Source of the DNA: G965276765 sp965276825
GTDB taxonomy: Bacteria; Actinomycetota; Acidimicrobiia; Acidimicrobiales; Palsa-688
DNA: 64,000 nt
Assembly: GCA_965276825.1 (NCBI GenBank)
Contig: OZ255630.1
Location: 1,674,001-1,738,000 of the forward strand
Direction: 5' to 3'
The notes beneath the pieces were generated by a model. It ran no database searches. It worked only from the letters and a program-made list of their open reading frames with translations, and was not told the origin of the DNA. Positions 1-8,039 of this stretch are shown here, piece by piece; position 1 is the stretch's first letter; the number at the start of each line of letters is the position of its first letter. A program made the translations under genes and the position numbers.

Positions 1-65
1 GTGCCCTTGCCGAACTGCTTCTCGATCTGGCCGAGTGCCATGTCGAGTGCCTTGTCTCGCTCCAT
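1..65 (-). CDS. recA: RecA recombinase, N-terminal fragment (runs off the window)
   Basis: Only the first 21 codons are present. Read on the minus strand from an ATG at 65 they give a peptide beginning MERDKALDMALGQIEKQFGK, the typical RecA N-terminus (compare REKALELAVAQIEKSYGKG in mycobacteria). RecA is the DNA-strand-exchange ATPase and SOS co-protease. A purine-rich GAGAAAGGGA stretch just upstream is the likely ribosome binding site. A 15-base perfect palindrome centred on CCCGGGAgTCCCGGG at 90-104 lies just before it and could fold in the leader. The SOS box at 172-185 supports the identity. The rest of the gene is outside the window. Confidence 0.93.
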   Translation of the reverse strand, partial: MERDKALDMALGQIEKQFGKG

Positions 66-161
66 CGAATGTCCCTTTCTCGCGTCCCGCCCGGGACTCC
101 CGGGGGCGTGACCTGTCGATGAGCCAGACCCTACGGAGAGGGTGTGACCGCTCGATCGGCG

Positions 162-185
162 ATCCTAGACACGAACGTGCGTTCG
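162..185 (-). promoter_or_regulatory. SOS (LexA) box and -10 element of recA
   Basis: Positions 172-185 read CGAACGTGCGTTCG, a perfect inverted repeat matching the actinobacterial LexA operator CGAAC-N4-GTTCG. On the minus strand it is followed after four bases by TAGGAT (167-162), which fits a TANNNT -10 element, so bound LexA would cover the -35 region. The implied transcript start near 155 leaves a leader of about 90 nt before recA at 65. The operator is seen directly; LexA control is inferred from the family rule. Confidence 0.85.
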
Positions 186-329
186 ACGGTGGATGGTGCC
201 CGATCGATCGCGAGCGCGCGATCACTGGCGGTGCCGATCAGGGGTGCCACCGCCACGCTCGGCCACCCGGTCGTGCCCGCACCGCCGGCCACCGGAGGGG
301 GCGCCCGTGGGCCACGCCATGATGGACCC

Positions 330-1040
330 ATGAGCGTCGACGCCTCGACCGCGACCGGCCGAGCCTACGCCTGGGCCCGCAACGCCATCCTCGATGGCCG
401 GCTGGCGACCGGGACCCTGGTCAGCGAGGGTGAGGTGGCGGAGGCGGTCGGGGTGTCGAGGACGCCGGTGCGGGAGGCGTTCCTCCGCTTGCAGTCCGAT
501 GGCATGTTGCGGCTGTACCCCAAGCGCGGCGCGCTGGTCGTGCCCGTCACCGCCGAGGAGGTCGTGGAGGTGATCGACGCACGTGCGCTCGTCGAGCCGT
601 GGGCCTTCGCCCGGGTGGCGGCGGGCACCGAGGCGGCGTCGGTCGCCGCGCGACTGCTGGCCTGGATCGCCACCCAGGCCGGTTGCTGGGAGCGGGGAGA
701 CGGCCCCGGGTTCCAGGACGCCGACCGGCGGTTTCACGAAGAGGTGCTGACCGCGGCGGGGAATGACCTCGTCCTGCGCTTCTACGCCACCCTCAGGGAT
801 CGGCAGGTGCGCCTCGGCGCCGTGGCCACGAGGGCGAACGCCGATCGGGCGGCCCAGATCCTCGAGGAGCATGCGGCCATCGCCGCCGCCGTGGCCGCGG
901 GCGACGCGTCGACCGCAGCCGACCTGGTCGGCGCGCACGTGGCCGCCACCGGCTCGGCGCTCGGCGCCGGGCACCGCGCCGGGACTCGAGCGGCCGCCGG
1001 AGTCCTGCCCGGGTCGGCGCCGGCCGACCGGCGGTCGTGA
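330..1040 (+). CDS. GntR-family transcriptional regulator (FadR subfamily, FCD domain)
   Basis: 236 aa. Residues about 8-75 form a winged helix-turn-helix with the GntR signature (LVSEGEVAEAVGVSRTPVRE, then RLQSDGMLRLYPKRGALV). The remainder is an all-helical FCD ligand domain with the acidic/His pattern of metal- and ligand-binding members (IDARALVEPWAF, ADRRFHEEVL, ILEEHAAI). FCD regulators usually repress a neighbouring catabolic operon until a carboxylate ligand binds. The ATG at 330 is chosen because the family domain starts right after it; the frame is open further upstream but that part is low-complexity and overlaps the recA promoter region. The downstream cupin gene on the same strand is the obvious candidate target; the ligand is unknown. 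Confidence 0.85.
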   Translation: MSVDASTATGRAYAWARNAILDGRLATGTLVSEGEVAEAVGVSRTPVREAFLRLQSDGMLRLYPKRGALVVPVTAEEVVEVIDARALVEPWAFARVAAGTEAASVAARLLAWIATQAGCWERGDGPGFQDADRRFHEEVLTAAGNDLVLRFYATLRDRQVRLGAVATRANADRAAQILEEHAAIAAAVAAGDASTAADLVGAHVAATGSALGAGHRAGTRAAAGVLPGSAPADRRS

Positions 1041-1351
1041 GCCGGTCGGGCAGGGATGGTCGAGAACCGGTCGAAACCCGAGACCCGGCGTCCCCTCCCA
1101 CCCACGCCCTGCCGGAGGCTCCGCCGTGCGGCGCCGTCCGTTGACCCCGACGCCGGGTGGCGCGAGGATAGATGCAACCTTGGATGCAAGCAGGACCCCC
1201 CGGCAAGCACGAGAGCTCGCCACCCGAAACGGTGCCGGCGCCAGAGGCGGCAGGCATCAGACGTGCCTCACCGCCGTGCCCGCCCGGGCCGCAGACGCCC
1301 CCATGATCCGGCCGTGGCACCCAGGCCCCCCACCACACGAGGAGACCCGTC
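1041..1351. other. 311-bp intergenic region between the GntR gene and the bicupin gene
   Basis: No open reading frame or RNA gene is recognisable. The one ordered element is a direct repeat of GATGCAA at 1171-1177 and 1183-1189, twelve bases apart, with a GATAGAT (possible -10) abutting its left side. This is a plausible operator for the adjacent GntR regulator; the assignment is inference from spacing and position only. The GAGGAG at 1339-1344 is the ribosome binding site of the cupin gene. Confidence 0.4.
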
Positions 1352-2344
1352 GTGACGACCGTCGATTCCCGACCCACCCCGACCGCCCCCGAGGCGGAGC
1401 CTGGCCTCCAGATCGGGGCTGCCCTCGAGGACTGGACCGGCGACGCCAGGTTCTTCGAGTACACGAAGGCGGCCAACCCGATCGGCTCGGGCCACACGCC
1501 GCGGGTGCCGATGGAGCAGTTCTCCCCGACCCTGCACAAGGGTGGGGGCACCCGGGTCGTGGCCCTCGACCTGTCCGCGGCGATGGGGATCGAGGGTGGG
1601 CCGGCGACCAGCCCGGCGCTGCTCGCCAGCTTCGTGCACATCCGGCCCGACGAGCACGTGTCGACGGCACCTCGGGCCACCTCCGAGCTGTACTACGTGC
1701 TGCGCGGCGAGGGCTTCTCTGCGGTCAACGGCAGCCTGGTGGCGTGGACGGAGGGCGACGTCCTCACCCTGCCCGCAGGGTGCAGGTCCACCCACCACGC
1801 CTCGACCGACACGGCCCTGTACTGGGTGACCGACGAGCCGCTCCTGCGCTACCTCGGTGCCACCGCCACCGAGGCGAGGTTCGCCCCGACCAGGTACGAC
1901 GGAGCGGTGGCCCTGGCCGAGCTCGACGCCATCGCCTCCGACACCCGGGCCACCGACCGCAATCGGCTGAGCATCCTGCTGGCCAACCGCAACCAGCCGC
2001 AGACCCTCACCGCCACCCACACCCTCTGGGCCATGCTCGGCCTGCTTCCTGTCGACGCCGTGCAGCGACCGCACCGCCACCAGTCGGTGGCGCTGGACCT
2101 GATCGTCGACTGCAGCCCGGGCTGCTACACGCTGGTCGGTGACCGCATCGACGAGCGGGGCGAGATCGTCGACCCGACCCGGGTCGACTGGGTGGCCGGA
2201 GGCGCCTTCGTCACCCCGCCGGGACTCTGGCACGCCCACCACAACGAGTCGGGCAGGGCGGCCCACCTGCTCCCCGTGCAGGACGCCGGGTTGCAGACCT
2301 ACCTGCGCTCGCTCGACATCCGCTTCGCTCCGGCGCCCCGCTGA
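1352..2344 (+). CDS. Bicupin protein, gentisate 1,2-dioxygenase-like
   Basis: 330 aa starting at a GTG preceded by GAGGAG at good spacing. Two cupin barrels are visible. The first, about residues 85-160, has HIRPDEHVSTAPRATSELYY and a GEGFSAVNG...WTEGDVLTLP stretch typical of gentisate dioxygenase/cupin_2 folds. The second, about 225-315, carries HRHQSVALDLIVD and PGLWHAHHNES, with the histidines expected for a mononuclear metal site. Such enzymes open aromatic rings or oxidise small carboxylates, and no closer substrate can be read from sequence. The gene follows a GntR regulator and may be its target. Intact length compares well with bicupin dioxygenases (330-380 aa). Confidence 0.7.
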   Translation: MTTVDSRPTPTAPEAEPGLQIGAALEDWTGDARFFEYTKAANPIGSGHTPRVPMEQFSPTLHKGGGTRVVALDLSAAMGIEGGPATSPALLASFVHIRPDEHVSTAPRATSELYYVLRGEGFSAVNGSLVAWTEGDVLTLPAGCRSTHHASTDTALYWVTDEPLLRYLGATATEARFAPTRYDGAVALAELDAIASDTRATDRNRLSILLANRNQPQTLTATHTLWAMLGLLPVDAVQRPHRHQSVALDLIVDCSPGCYTLVGDRIDERGEIVDPTRVDWVAGGAFVTPPGLWHAHHNESGRAAHLLPVQDAGLQTYLRSLDIRFAPAPR

Positions 2345-2495
2345 GCACCGCGTCGGCGGGCGGAGCGGCGCCCCGGAGGGGTCCGGTCCGGGAGGAGGTC
2401 GCCGCCGAGGCGGCGTCCGCTGCTCGTTCCGCCGACCATCGGGGAACGTGAGCGCGCATCGGCGCGAAGCTGCGGTCGCTCGACCGCGTCAGTTG

Positions 2496-2609
2496 CTGTC
2501 GAGCGTCCGCCAAAGCGCCCCGGACGCGCCGACCGACCGGAAAACCACTGTCGAGCGTCCGCCAGACCGCCCGGGCTCCGCCAAAGCACCCGGGCTCCGC
2601 CAAAGCGCC
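2496..2609. repeat. Short direct repeats in the convergent spacer after the bicupin gene
   Basis: The 296-bp spacer 2345-2640 between two convergent genes holds two copies of CTGTCGAGCGTCCGCCA (2496 and 2548, 52 bp apart). They continue for about 24 bp with three mismatches. Two tandem 19-bp copies of CGGGCTCCGCCAAAGC(A/G)CC follow at 2572 and 2591. The CCGCCAAAGC core links both kinds. No coding potential is evident. The spacer may hold transcription terminators, but no clean hairpin with a T-run is seen. Confidence 0.6.
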
Positions 2610-2640
2610 GAGAGCACCCGGGCTCGCCGACGGACCGGAG

Positions 2641-3663
2641 TCAGGCTCGCTGGCGCCGGTAGGCGTCGGCCGCGGCCCGCAGCCGGCGGTGGGCGCCGTC
2701 GAAGACGTCCCGCTCGGGCAGCCACCGCCTGGCCAGCTTGGCCACGCACGTGTAGTTGGTGTCGACCACGTTGGCGATCGGCGCCTCGACCGCCTGGCTG
2801 ACGAGCTGGTAGGCGTCGAGCACGTCGAGACCGAATCCCGAGGCGACCCAGCCGACGATGTCGGCCTGGGCGATGCGGAAGGCGTCCTCGAGCGGGCGGG
2901 CCGAGCCGGTGCTCATCAGGTGGGTGTCGCTCTCGAGGCGCGGCCAGGGGCAGCCGGTGCCCTTGACGAGGTCGACGATGACGACCGTGTCCATGGCCGC
3001 CTCGACGGCGACGCCGCAGGTCTCGCCCTCCCCCTGCCGGGCGTGGCCGTCGCCGAGGGAGACGAGGGCGCCGGGCACGTTGACGCCGAGGTAGCAGGTG
3101 ACGCCGGCCCGCAGCTCGGGGGTGTCCATGTTGCCGCCGAAGGCGTCGGGCACCAGGGCGCTGCGCACCTCGAGGTTGGCCGGGGCGACGCCGAGGGTGC
3201 CGTGCATCGGGTCCATCGGGAGGTCGACCTGCCAGGCGCCGTCGCGGGCGCGGAACCGGCAGGCCATGGCCTCGCGGTCGAGCTGCCAGATCCAGACGAT
3301 CTCGGGGAGCGGCTCGTGGAGCATGGCCGTGGTGTGGGTGGCGGTGAGCGCGCCGAACAGCGGAACCGTCGTGGACGCCGCCCAGTCGCGGGCGGGCTCG
3401 ATCGAGACGAAGTGGACCGCCACCGTGTCGCCCGGCTCGGCGCCGTCAACGAGGAACGGGCCGGTCTGCGGGTTGAGGAACCCCGGCTCGCAGACCTCGC
3501 TCACCAGATCGCGCTCGGTGCGCACCCGCCCGGCGAAGCAGTCCTCCGTCCACAGCTCGAGGACCGTGCCGGGGCTGATCGTGCGGACCGGCGGGGCCCC
3601 GCCGAAGGTCCATGCATAGTCGCCGGGCTCGGGGTGGTAGCTGACGACCTCGAGCTCGCTCAC
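2641..3663 (-). CDS. Acetamidase/formamidase family amidohydrolase
   Basis: 340 aa from a GTG at 3663. FmdA/AmdA family hallmarks are GDTVAVHFVSIEPARDWA, HGTLGVAPA and especially LGDGHARQGEGETCG, the core of the family active site. These enzymes hydrolyse formamide or short amides to ammonia and acid. Homologues begin just before the segment SYHPEPGDYAWTFGG, which favours the GTG at 3663. A second in-frame GTG at 3750 would add 29 arginine-rich residues, and a TAGGTT -10-like box (3774-3769) lies near it, so the longer form cannot be excluded. Convergent with the bicupin gene and divergent from the ACT-domain gene. The substrate is not predictable; confidence in the family is high. Confidence 0.88.
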   Translation of the reverse strand: MSELEVVSYHPEPGDYAWTFGGAPPVRTISPGTVLELWTEDCFAGRVRTERDLVSEVCEPGFLNPQTGPFLVDGAEPGDTVAVHFVSIEPARDWAASTTVPLFGALTATHTTAMLHEPLPEIVWIWQLDREAMACRFRARDGAWQVDLPMDPMHGTLGVAPANLEVRSALVPDAFGGNMDTPELRAGVTCYLGVNVPGALVSLGDGHARQGEGETCGVAVEAAMDTVVIVDLVKGTGCPWPRLESDTHLMSTGSARPLEDAFRIAQADIVGWVASGFGLDVLDAYQLVSQAVEAPIANVVDTNYTCVAKLARRWLPERDVFDGAHRRLRAAADAYRRQRA

Positions 3664-3830
3664 CGGTGCGCCGCCCACACGCCAGCGGGCCGGCCTGCGC
3701 CCTGCGGTTCGCTCCCGAGCTCGCTCACGTGCGGGTCCTCCCTCGGGCACCGAGCCCGGCGCGACGCAAACCTAGCGGCGACCGAGCGCCCGACACGCGT
3801 TCATGCCTGTCTCACCCGTGTGAAACACTG

Positions 3831-3853
3831 AGGAAATGGTCCTTTCCTACGGT
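3831..3853 (+). promoter_or_regulatory. Leaderless-type promoter of the ACT-domain gene with a palindrome in the spacer
   Basis: TACGGT at 3848-3853 (TANNNT) ends seven bases before the ATG at 3861, which places the transcript start at or next to the start codon. The perfect inverted repeat AGGAAA-N6-TTTCCT (3831-3848) lies immediately upstream and overlaps the -10, the position where a repressor would act. A GTGTGAAACAC palindrome sits just before it (3819-3829). The promoter is inferred; the palindromes are seen directly. Confidence 0.45.
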
Positions 3854-3860
3854 CGCTGAG

Positions 3861-4511
3861 ATGGGGACCCTCGTCCGACTCAGGATCGCACTCGCCGACC
3901 GTCCCGGATCCCTGGCCAGTGTCGCGGCGATCATCGCCGAGCACGGCGGCAACATCGTCTCCGTGGACGTGCACCGCGCCGGCGTGATGTCGGCCATCGA
4001 CGACGTGGTGGTGGAGTTCCCCGACGAGAGCGACCTGCTGGCGCTGCGCCACGCCCTCACCTCGAGCGGGGCAGCCACGCTGCTGTCGCACCAGGCGGCC
4101 CACGCCGCCGATCCGATCGTCGGTGCCCTGCGGCGCGCTGCGGAGATGGTGGGGACGAGGTCGGCCGACCCGGAGAGGGAGCTGGTGCGCAGCGTGGCCG
4201 AGCTGTGCTCGTCCCCGGCCGCGTGGATCTCGACGACGGAGGACGCGGTGGCGTTCGAGGCCGGGCGCTTCGCCATCGAGCGCAGCGGCGCCATCGCCCT
4301 GCGCACGTCGGAGCTGCCGTCGGAGATGGCGGAGCGCCTGCCGGGCGACGTGTGGCTGCTCGCCGTCCCCGACCCCGAGCTGATGAGCGGTGGTCGGGTC
4401 GTCTTCGTCGCCCGCCCGCTCGGCAACGAGTTCACCACCACCGAGATCGCCAGGATCGAGGCGGTGATGGCCCTCCACGACCAGATCGACCGGTTGTCCT
4501 CGGCGACCTGA
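3861..4511 (+). CDS. ACT-domain protein
   Basis: 216 aa. Residues 1-75 form an ACT domain: VRLRIALADRPGSLASVAAI, then GGNIVSVDVHR and a strand-helix ending in LLALRHAL. This is the fold that binds amino acids as an allosteric ligand. The remaining 140 residues (SVAELCSSPAAWISTTEDAV, VFVARPLGNEFTTTEIARIE) resemble a GAF-like sensory fold and contain no recognisable enzyme. A role as an amino-acid sensor is inferred from the domain. The start is the ATG placed seven bases after a TACGGT -10-like box, with no strong ribosome binding site, as expected of a leaderless message. It is convergent with cinA with only 10 bp between the stops. Confidence 0.7.
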   Translation: MGTLVRLRIALADRPGSLASVAAIIAEHGGNIVSVDVHRAGVMSAIDDVVVEFPDESDLLALRHALTSSGAATLLSHQAAHAADPIVGALRRAAEMVGTRSADPERELVRSVAELCSSPAAWISTTEDAVAFEAGRFAIERSGAIALRTSELPSEMAERLPGDVWLLAVPDPELMSGGRVVFVARPLGNEFTTTEIARIEAVMALHDQIDRLSSAT

Positions 4512-4521
4512 CAGCGCCGGC

Positions 4522-5766
4522 TCAGCGCTCCAGGAGGGCCCGTCGGAGCAGGTCGAGCGCCGAGATCACGGTCATCTGGCGGACCCGGTCGCGGTCGCCG
4601 GGTAGCGCCAGCTCCCGGGTGCAGATCTCGCCGTCGACGCTGATGCCGACCCAGACGGTGCCGACCGGCTGGCCGTCCTGGGGGTCGGGGCCGGCCACGC
4701 CGGTCACCGCCAGGCCAACGTCGGCGCCGAGGGCCTTCATCGCGCCCGCGGCCATCTCGGCGGCGGCCCGCTCGCTGACCACCGGACCTTCGGCGATGCC
4801 GAGCAGGTCGCGCTTGACGGCGCTGGCGTAGCTCACGATCCCCCCGCGCAGCCAGGCGCTGGCGCCGGGGATGGCGGTGGCGCGCGCCGCGATCAGACCG
4901 CCGGTGAGCGACTCGGCCAGTCCGAGGGTCAGACCGGCGGCGACGAGGAGGCGGCCGACGGCGGTCTCCATCGTGTCGTCGTCGACCCCGAAGACGGTGT
5001 CGCCGAGCAGCGCCCGCAACTCGGTCTCCTCGGCGTCGAGCAGGTGGCGCGCCTCGTCGGCGGCCGCCTCGCCGGTCCCCTTGGCGGTGACGCGGACCTT
5101 GATCCCCTCGATGCCGCTGGCCAGGAAGGCGATCGTCGGGTTGCCGGCGGCCTCCAGCGCCTCCAGGCGCGGGGCGACCCGCTCGGCCAGGGCGGACTCG
5201 CCGAGCCCCCAGGTCCGCAGGGTCCGGCTGGCGATGGTGGCCCGCTCCCCCGACCTCCCAGTCAGGTCGGGCACCACCGCCCTGGTGACCATGTCGCGCA
5301 TCTCGTGGGGGACGCCGGGCACCGCGTAGATCACCCGGTCGCCGAGCGGGCAGATCAGGCCGGGGGCGGTGCCGCGCGTCTGAGCGATGACGGTCGCACC
5401 CTCGGGGACCAGCGCCTGGCGGAGGTTGTTGTCGGTCATCGTCCTGCCCCTCGCCTCGAAGAGGTGACGGATCACCTCGACCACATCGGGCCGCGACTCG
5501 AGGGCGACCCCCATGACCTCGGCGATGGCCTCGCGGGTGATGTCGTCCTGGGTCGGCCCGAGTCCGCCGCAGCAGATCACCGCGTCGGCCCGGGACAGGG
5601 CGGCGCGGATGGCGGCGACAATCCGCCGGTGGTTGTCGCCCACCTTGACCTGCAGGTGGGAGTCGATCCCGGCGAGCGCGAGCTGCTCGCCGATCCACGA
5701 CGAGTTGGTGTCGACGATCTGGCCGAGGAGCAGCTCGCTGCCGACGGCGACCACCTCGCAACGCAC
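4522..5766 (-). CDS. cinA: CinA-family competence/damage protein, NMN deamidase
   Basis: 414 aa, two domains. The N-terminal half is a COG1058 MoCF-like nucleotide-binding domain (VAVGSELLLGQIVDTNSSWI, CCGGLGPTQDDITREA, VPGVPHEMRDM). The C-terminal half is the nicotinamide-nucleotide amidase domain (LAESLTGGLIAARAT, GGIVSYASAVKRDLLGI, AVTGVAGPDPQDGQPVGTVW). CinA recycles NMN and often lies beside recA. The GTG at 5766 is chosen because MRCEVVAVGSELLLG matches the usual start and AGAGG lies upstream. It follows pgsA by 11 bp, so pgsA-cinA are probably co-transcribed. recA, normally adjacent, is here 4.5 kb away. Confidence 0.93.
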   Translation of the reverse strand: MRCEVVAVGSELLLGQIVDTNSSWIGEQLALAGIDSHLQVKVGDNHRRIVAAIRAALSRADAVICCGGLGPTQDDITREAIAEVMGVALESRPDVVEVIRHLFEARGRTMTDNNLRQALVPEGATVIAQTRGTAPGLICPLGDRVIYAVPGVPHEMRDMVTRAVVPDLTGRSGERATIASRTLRTWGLGESALAERVAPRLEALEAAGNPTIAFLASGIEGIKVRVTAKGTGEAAADEARHLLDAEETELRALLGDTVFGVDDDTMETAVGRLLVAAGLTLGLAESLTGGLIAARATAIPGASAWLRGGIVSYASAVKRDLLGIAEGPVVSERAAAEMAAGAMKALGADVGLAVTGVAGPDPQDGQPVGTVWVGISVDGEICTRELALPGDRDRVRQMTVISALDLLRRALLER

Positions 5767-5777
5767 GCGCTGGCCTC

Positions 5778-6380
5778 TCAGCCGACGCGGCCGCTCGGCG
5801 ACACCGGTCCGGTCACCGGGGTCACCTCGGGACGGCGGCTGTCGAGCAGGTACTGCCCGGCGGAGACCACGGCGAGGCCGACGGCCACCCAGAGCAGGTC
5901 CCGGCCGATCCAGCCGTGACGGGTCCCGAGCCACGGCAGCAACAGGGCGGCGACGGCCAGGTCCTGGGTGGCGGTCTTGGCCTTGGCGAGGGGGCGCGCC
6001 GGGACCGAGACCCCCTGCCTGGCCACCACCGACCGGTAGGCGCTGATGAGGATCTCGCGGGCCGCGATGACGACGAAGGGCACCCACCCGGCCAGGCCGC
6101 CGGCGGCCAGCGCGGCGAGGGCGCCGAGCACCAGGAACTTGTCGGCCAGGGGGTCGAGGAAGGCCCCGGAGGTCGTGGCCCCTTGGCGGCGGGCGACCCA
6201 ACCGTCGAGGGAGTCGGTGCAGGCCAGCGCCACCCAGATCAGCAATGTCGACCACGCGGTGCCGACGTCGACGATCAGCACGATCATGACCGGGGTGGCG
6301 AGCACCCGCAGCAGGGTGATGCCGTTGGCCGGCGTGAGGCGCGCCGAGGTCTCGAACTTGCCGGCGACCCGCGTGGCCAT
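5778..6380 (-). CDS. pgsA: CDP-diacylglycerol-glycerol-3-phosphate 3-phosphatidyltransferase
   Basis: 200 aa membrane enzyme making phosphatidylglycerol phosphate. The CDP-alcohol phosphotransferase signature D-G-x2-A-R-x8-G-x3-D-x3-D is complete (DGWVARRQ, then GAFLDPLADK). Hydrophobic segments flank it (LLRVLATPVMIVLIVDVG, FLVLGALAALAAGGLAG, DLLWVAVGLAVVSAG). The ATG at 6380 overlaps the rimO stop by one base (TGATG), which points to translational coupling. PgsA and not CdsA or phosphatidylinositol synthase is favoured by length, the TPANGITLLR start and the location before cinA. Confidence 0.92.
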   Translation of the reverse strand: MATRVAGKFETSARLTPANGITLLRVLATPVMIVLIVDVGTAWSTLLIWVALACTDSLDGWVARRQGATTSGAFLDPLADKFLVLGALAALAAGGLAGWVPFVVIAAREILISAYRSVVARQGVSVPARPLAKAKTATQDLAVAALLLPWLGTRHGWIGRDLLWVAVGLAVVSAGQYLLDSRRPEVTPVTGPVSPSGRVG

Positions 6381-7675
6381 CAGCCCGCTCCTGCGCCCAC
6401 GCGGACGGGAACGGCGTCGAGGTCGGTGCCCTCCGCGCCGACGATCTCGACGTCGACCCACGAGCCCGTCTCGAGGCCGGCCGGCACCCGGATGATCCCG
6501 TCGATCTCCGGGGCCTCGCGGTGGCTGCGGGCGCGGCCGGGGGCGTCGACGAGCACGGTGGTGGTCGTGGAGACCAGGGCCCGGCGCCGGGCTGCGGTGA
6601 TGGCGTCCTGCGCCTCGCCGCACTCGGCCAGCCGCTCTGCGGCGAGCGCCGGGTCGACGGGGTCGGGAAGGGTGGCGGCCAGGGTGCCGTCCTCGGCGGA
6701 GAAGGGGAAGAACCCGGCCCAGTCGAGCTGGGCCCGCTCCAGGAAGGCGAGGAGCTGGTCGTGGTCGTCCTCGGTCTCGCCGGGGTAGCCGACGATGAAG
6801 CTGGAGCGGAACGCGGCCTCGGGCCACGCCTCGCGGATCTGCTCGATCCTGGTGGCGAAGCGGTCACCGCTCCCCCAGCGGCGCATGCGGGCCAGGTGCG
6901 GACGAGAGACGTGCTGGAGCGACAGGTCGAAGTAGGCGCAGCCGGTGGCCCCGATGGTCGAGATCAGCGCCTCGGTCAGCTGTGAGGGGTACAGGTAGAG
7001 CAGCCGCACCCGGTCGACCCTGGCGGCCACGGCCTCGACCAGGCGCAGGATGGCGTGGCGCTCGCCGAGGTCCCGGCCGTAGGACGCCAGGTCCTGGGCG
7101 ACGAGCACGACCTCCCTGGCGCCGAGGGCGTCGACCTCGGCGACGAGGGCGTCGAGGGTGCGGGAGCGCTGCTTGCCGCGGAAGCTCGGGATGGCGCAGA
7201 AGCCGCACGCCCGGTCGCAGCCCTCGGCCACCTTGAGGTAGGCCCACGGCGCGCTCGACGCCGGGCGAGGCAGGTTGAGCAGGTCGAAGCTCGGGGCCCG
7301 CCGGCCGTCGATCCTGGTCGCCCCGAGGGCGACCGCCCCGACCGCGGCGGGAGGGACGACCGGCACGTCGAAGCCGGAGACCTGGTCGACCTCGGGGAGG
7401 AGGCCCGCGAGCTCGTCGCCGTAGCGCTCGGCCATGCAGCCGGTGACCACGAGGCGGGCGCCGGGACGGCGCAGGTCGCTCAGGGCCAGGATGGTGTCCA
7501 CGGACTCCTGGCGGGCGCTCTCGATGAAGGCGCACGTGTTGACGACCACCACGTCGGCCGACTCCGGACCGGCCGCCCTGGCGTAGCCGTCGGCCTCCAA
7601 GGTGCCGACGAGCTTGTCCGAGTCGACCTGGTTCTTCGGACAGCCCAGTGTCTCGACCCAGTACTCCATCTCCAC
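6380..7675 (-). CDS. rimO: Ribosomal protein S12 methylthiotransferase RimO
   Basis: 431 aa radical-SAM methylthiotransferase that thiomethylates Asp of ribosomal protein S12. The N-terminal UPF0004 domain has TLGCPKNQVDSD, VNTCAFI and GCMAERYG, whose three cysteines bind one 4Fe-4S cluster. The radical-SAM CxxxCxxC is in GCDRACGFCAIPSFRGKQRSR. A TRAM-like tail follows (VLVDAPGRARSHREAPEIDG). TLGCPKNQVD and the SFRGK pattern separate RimO from MiaB. The GTG at 7675 or the ATG two codons on could each start it. First gene of a rimO-pgsA-cinA unit. Confidence 0.93.
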   Translation of the reverse strand: MEMEYWVETLGCPKNQVDSDKLVGTLEADGYARAAGPESADVVVVNTCAFIESARQESVDTILALSDLRRPGARLVVTGCMAERYGDELAGLLPEVDQVSGFDVPVVPPAAVGAVALGATRIDGRRAPSFDLLNLPRPASSAPWAYLKVAEGCDRACGFCAIPSFRGKQRSRTLDALVAEVDALGAREVVLVAQDLASYGRDLGERHAILRLVEAVAARVDRVRLLYLYPSQLTEALISTIGATGCAYFDLSLQHVSRPHLARMRRWGSGDRFATRIEQIREAWPEAAFRSSFIVGYPGETEDDHDQLLAFLERAQLDWAGFFPFSAEDGTLAATLPDPVDPALAAERLAECGEAQDAITAARRRALVSTTTTVLVDAPGRARSHREAPEIDGIIRVPAGLETGSWVDVEIVGAEGTDLDAVPVRVGAGAG

Positions 7676-7759
7676 GAGACTACCGGTGGGCGTGGGGACC
7701 AGGACCCGGGAGCCGTCGGGCCGGCGCCGGTGGACCCGGCACCGGCCCCGCCCGGCGGC

Positions 7760-7912
7760 CTACTTCTTGCCGCTCAGCATCCGGTTCATCTTCGTGCCGC
7801 ACACCGGGCAGAGGCCCTGGGCGGCGGGGCGGCCGTTGGCGAGGGTGACCTCTTCACCGTCGAACTGCCGCTTCTCCTTGCACTTCACGCAATAGCCCTC
7901 GTAGCTCGCCAC
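7760..7912 (-). CDS. Small zinc-ribbon protein, DUF5679 type
   Basis: 50 aa with the pattern YCVKCKEKRQF ... NGRPAAQGLCPVCGTKMNRM. Two CxxC pairs should bind one zinc ion. This short ribbon, with its NGRPAAQG(x)CPVCGTKM core, is common in actinobacteria and Chloroflexi and has no known function. The GTG at 7912 gives the usual length and has AAAGGA ten bases upstream; a second GTG at 7921 would add three residues but leaves almost no spacing. TAGGGT at 8001-7996 could be its -10. The gene is monocistronic, between thrB and rimO. Confidence 0.8.
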   Translation of the reverse strand: MASYEGYCVKCKEKRQFDGEEVTLANGRPAAQGLCPVCGTKMNRMLSGKK

Positions 7913-8039
7913 GATTCGCACGTCCTTTACCGAAATGGAGCAGGGGACCCGGGCTTTGGGGCCGGTCCCGCACCGCTCGCTGGATGGGTCGCTCTACCCT
8001 AATGGGCGCCCCGCTCCGAGCGCTATCACCGCCCGGAAT

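Noticed and set aside
144..329. Longer N-terminus for the GntR regulator
   Set aside because: The extra 62 residues overlap the recA promoter/SOS region, are low-complexity and lie before the normal start of the domain.
3836..3860. Mini-ORF starting at the ATG after GAGGA upstream of the ACT-domain gene
   Set aside because: It would lie at or upstream of the predicted transcript start (TACGGT at 3848-3853) and has no similarity to anything.
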